The notes below the pieces were generated by a model. It made no database searches. It saw only the letters and a program-made list of their open reading frames with translations, and was not told where the DNA came from. A program made the translations under genes and the position numbers. Source: an uncultured Clostridia bacterium (lineage in GTDB: Bacteria; Bacillota; Clostridia; TANB77; CAG-508). Taken from it: 39,791 nt of DNA. Positions 39,390 through 39,791 of the stretch are shown here, piece by piece. Positions within the stretch are counted from its first letter, which is position 1. Each line of letters opens with the position of its first letter. Location of the stretch: contig CALXFD010000019.1 in the NCBI GenBank assembly GCA_944387495.1, forward strand, positions 1 through 39,791, read 5' to 3'.

Positions 39390-39791
39390 TTATATATTAC
39401 TAACTTTCTTTTCCAGACGTGTTTGCACCTTTTCTAGTTTATATAATCTAGCATCATAGGAATTATGTGCTAATAGATTACCTTCAATTTCATCATCTAA
39501 CTTATCATTTGTATTTTTAGATTTCTTTTCAAAATATGCTATGATATTATGGATTTCTTCTGAAATTTCTTTTATGTATTTTTCAAATTTTTCATCCATC
39601 ATTTTTTCAAGTTTCTTTTCAATTCTTCTTTCTTGTTCTTCAAGTCTTTTATTTAGTTTTTCATCAAATCTTTTCTCTTGTTCCTTTAATTTTTCATCAA
39701 ATCTTTTCTCTTGTTCTTCAAATCTTTTGTTTAATTTTTCATCAATTCTTTTATCTTGCTCTTCAAATCTTTTGTTTAATTTTTCATCAAT
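39390..39791 (-). CDS. Coiled-coil repeat protein, 5' end outside window
   Basis: The frame is open from the window edge to the stop at 39390, at least 133 residues. The visible start is a run of near-identical units IDEKLNKRFEEQDKR of 15, 15, 11 and 15 residues (45-, 45-, 33- and 45-nt DNA repeats). Then follows a unique helical part (YIKEISEEIHNIIAYFEKKS) and a tail with LYKLEKVQTRLEKKV. It should be a long rod-like coiled coil. No domain is recognised. The DNA repeats make length change likely. Function unknown. Confidence 0.7.
   Translation of the reverse strand: MDEKLNKRFEEQDKRIDEKLNKRFEEQEKRFDEKLKEQEKRFDEKLNKRLEEQERRIEKKLEKMMDEKFEKYIKEISEEIHNIIAYFEKKSKNTNDKLDDEIEGNLLAHNSYDARLYKLEKVQTRLEKKVSNI

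Overview
The window is chromosomal DNA of a very AT-rich, low-GC Gram-positive bacterium, most likely an uncultured anaerobic, gut-type member of the Clostridia. The evidence is the CtsR-McsA-McsB-ClpC heat-shock operon, a CIRCE-controlled groES-groEL, IreB, Mini-RNase III (MrnC), RbgA, DUF1292, and a sortase with an LPXTG substrate. Almost all genes lie on the minus strand. No prophage, CRISPR array, transposase or rRNA is visible.

Layout. Positions 1-870 hold gene debris: a truncated prepilin leader, a 48-codon ORF, and a small ORF split by a (CT)17 tract that looks phase-variable. Positions 870-8200 carry an ABC-2 type ATPase and permease pair (ATPase frameshifted), alanine racemase (alr), and a heterodimeric ABC exporter. 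Then come a Fic-fold gene (8422-9078), an esterase / acyltransferase / DUF6320 cassette (9101-11892), and a 246-bp near-perfect inverted-repeat element (12044-12289). Next are a WG-repeat surface protein, tgt-queA, a membrane-anchored putative metalloprotease, and a sortase convergent with an LPXTG protein. Positions 18932-23106 are housekeeping: ychF, mrnC, rbgA, a membrane protein, DUF1292, ruvX, ireB. Positions 23150-27144 hold an unusual three-gene operon: a VirB2-like small membrane protein, an 807-residue protein with AT-hooks, LPGF motifs and a degenerate ParA/TadZ-like domain, and a GAF plus degenerate GGDEF protein. A cell-wall glucosaminidase, an anchored unknown protein, an acyl-CoA synthetase, tRNA-Val/Asp/Phe and a Cys-rich micropeptide follow. 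The right end is the heat-shock region: groES-groEL, then ctsR-mcsA-mcsB-clpC, a small gene behind a start-masking hairpin, and a coiled-coil repeat protein cut by the window edge.

How the genes work together. The right third is a protein-quality-control block with two classical repressor circuits: HrcA/CIRCE on groES-groEL and CtsR heptads on ctsR-clpC. The 20-23 kb block is ribosome and RNA maturation plus the conserved ireB-ruvX-DUF1292 cluster. Several genes are cell-surface functions: sortase, LPXTG protein, glucosaminidase, metalloprotease, WG-repeat protein.

Most notable observation. Two genes, groES and an ABC ATPase, each need a +1 frameshift to be read through. In both, the shift falls exactly on an in-frame CGG codon, and reading resumes at GGA after skipping the C. 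By eye I found no in-frame CGG in any other gene here. This suggests either that CGG is an unassigned codon where ribosomes shift frame, or a systematic one-base insertion error in the assembly.
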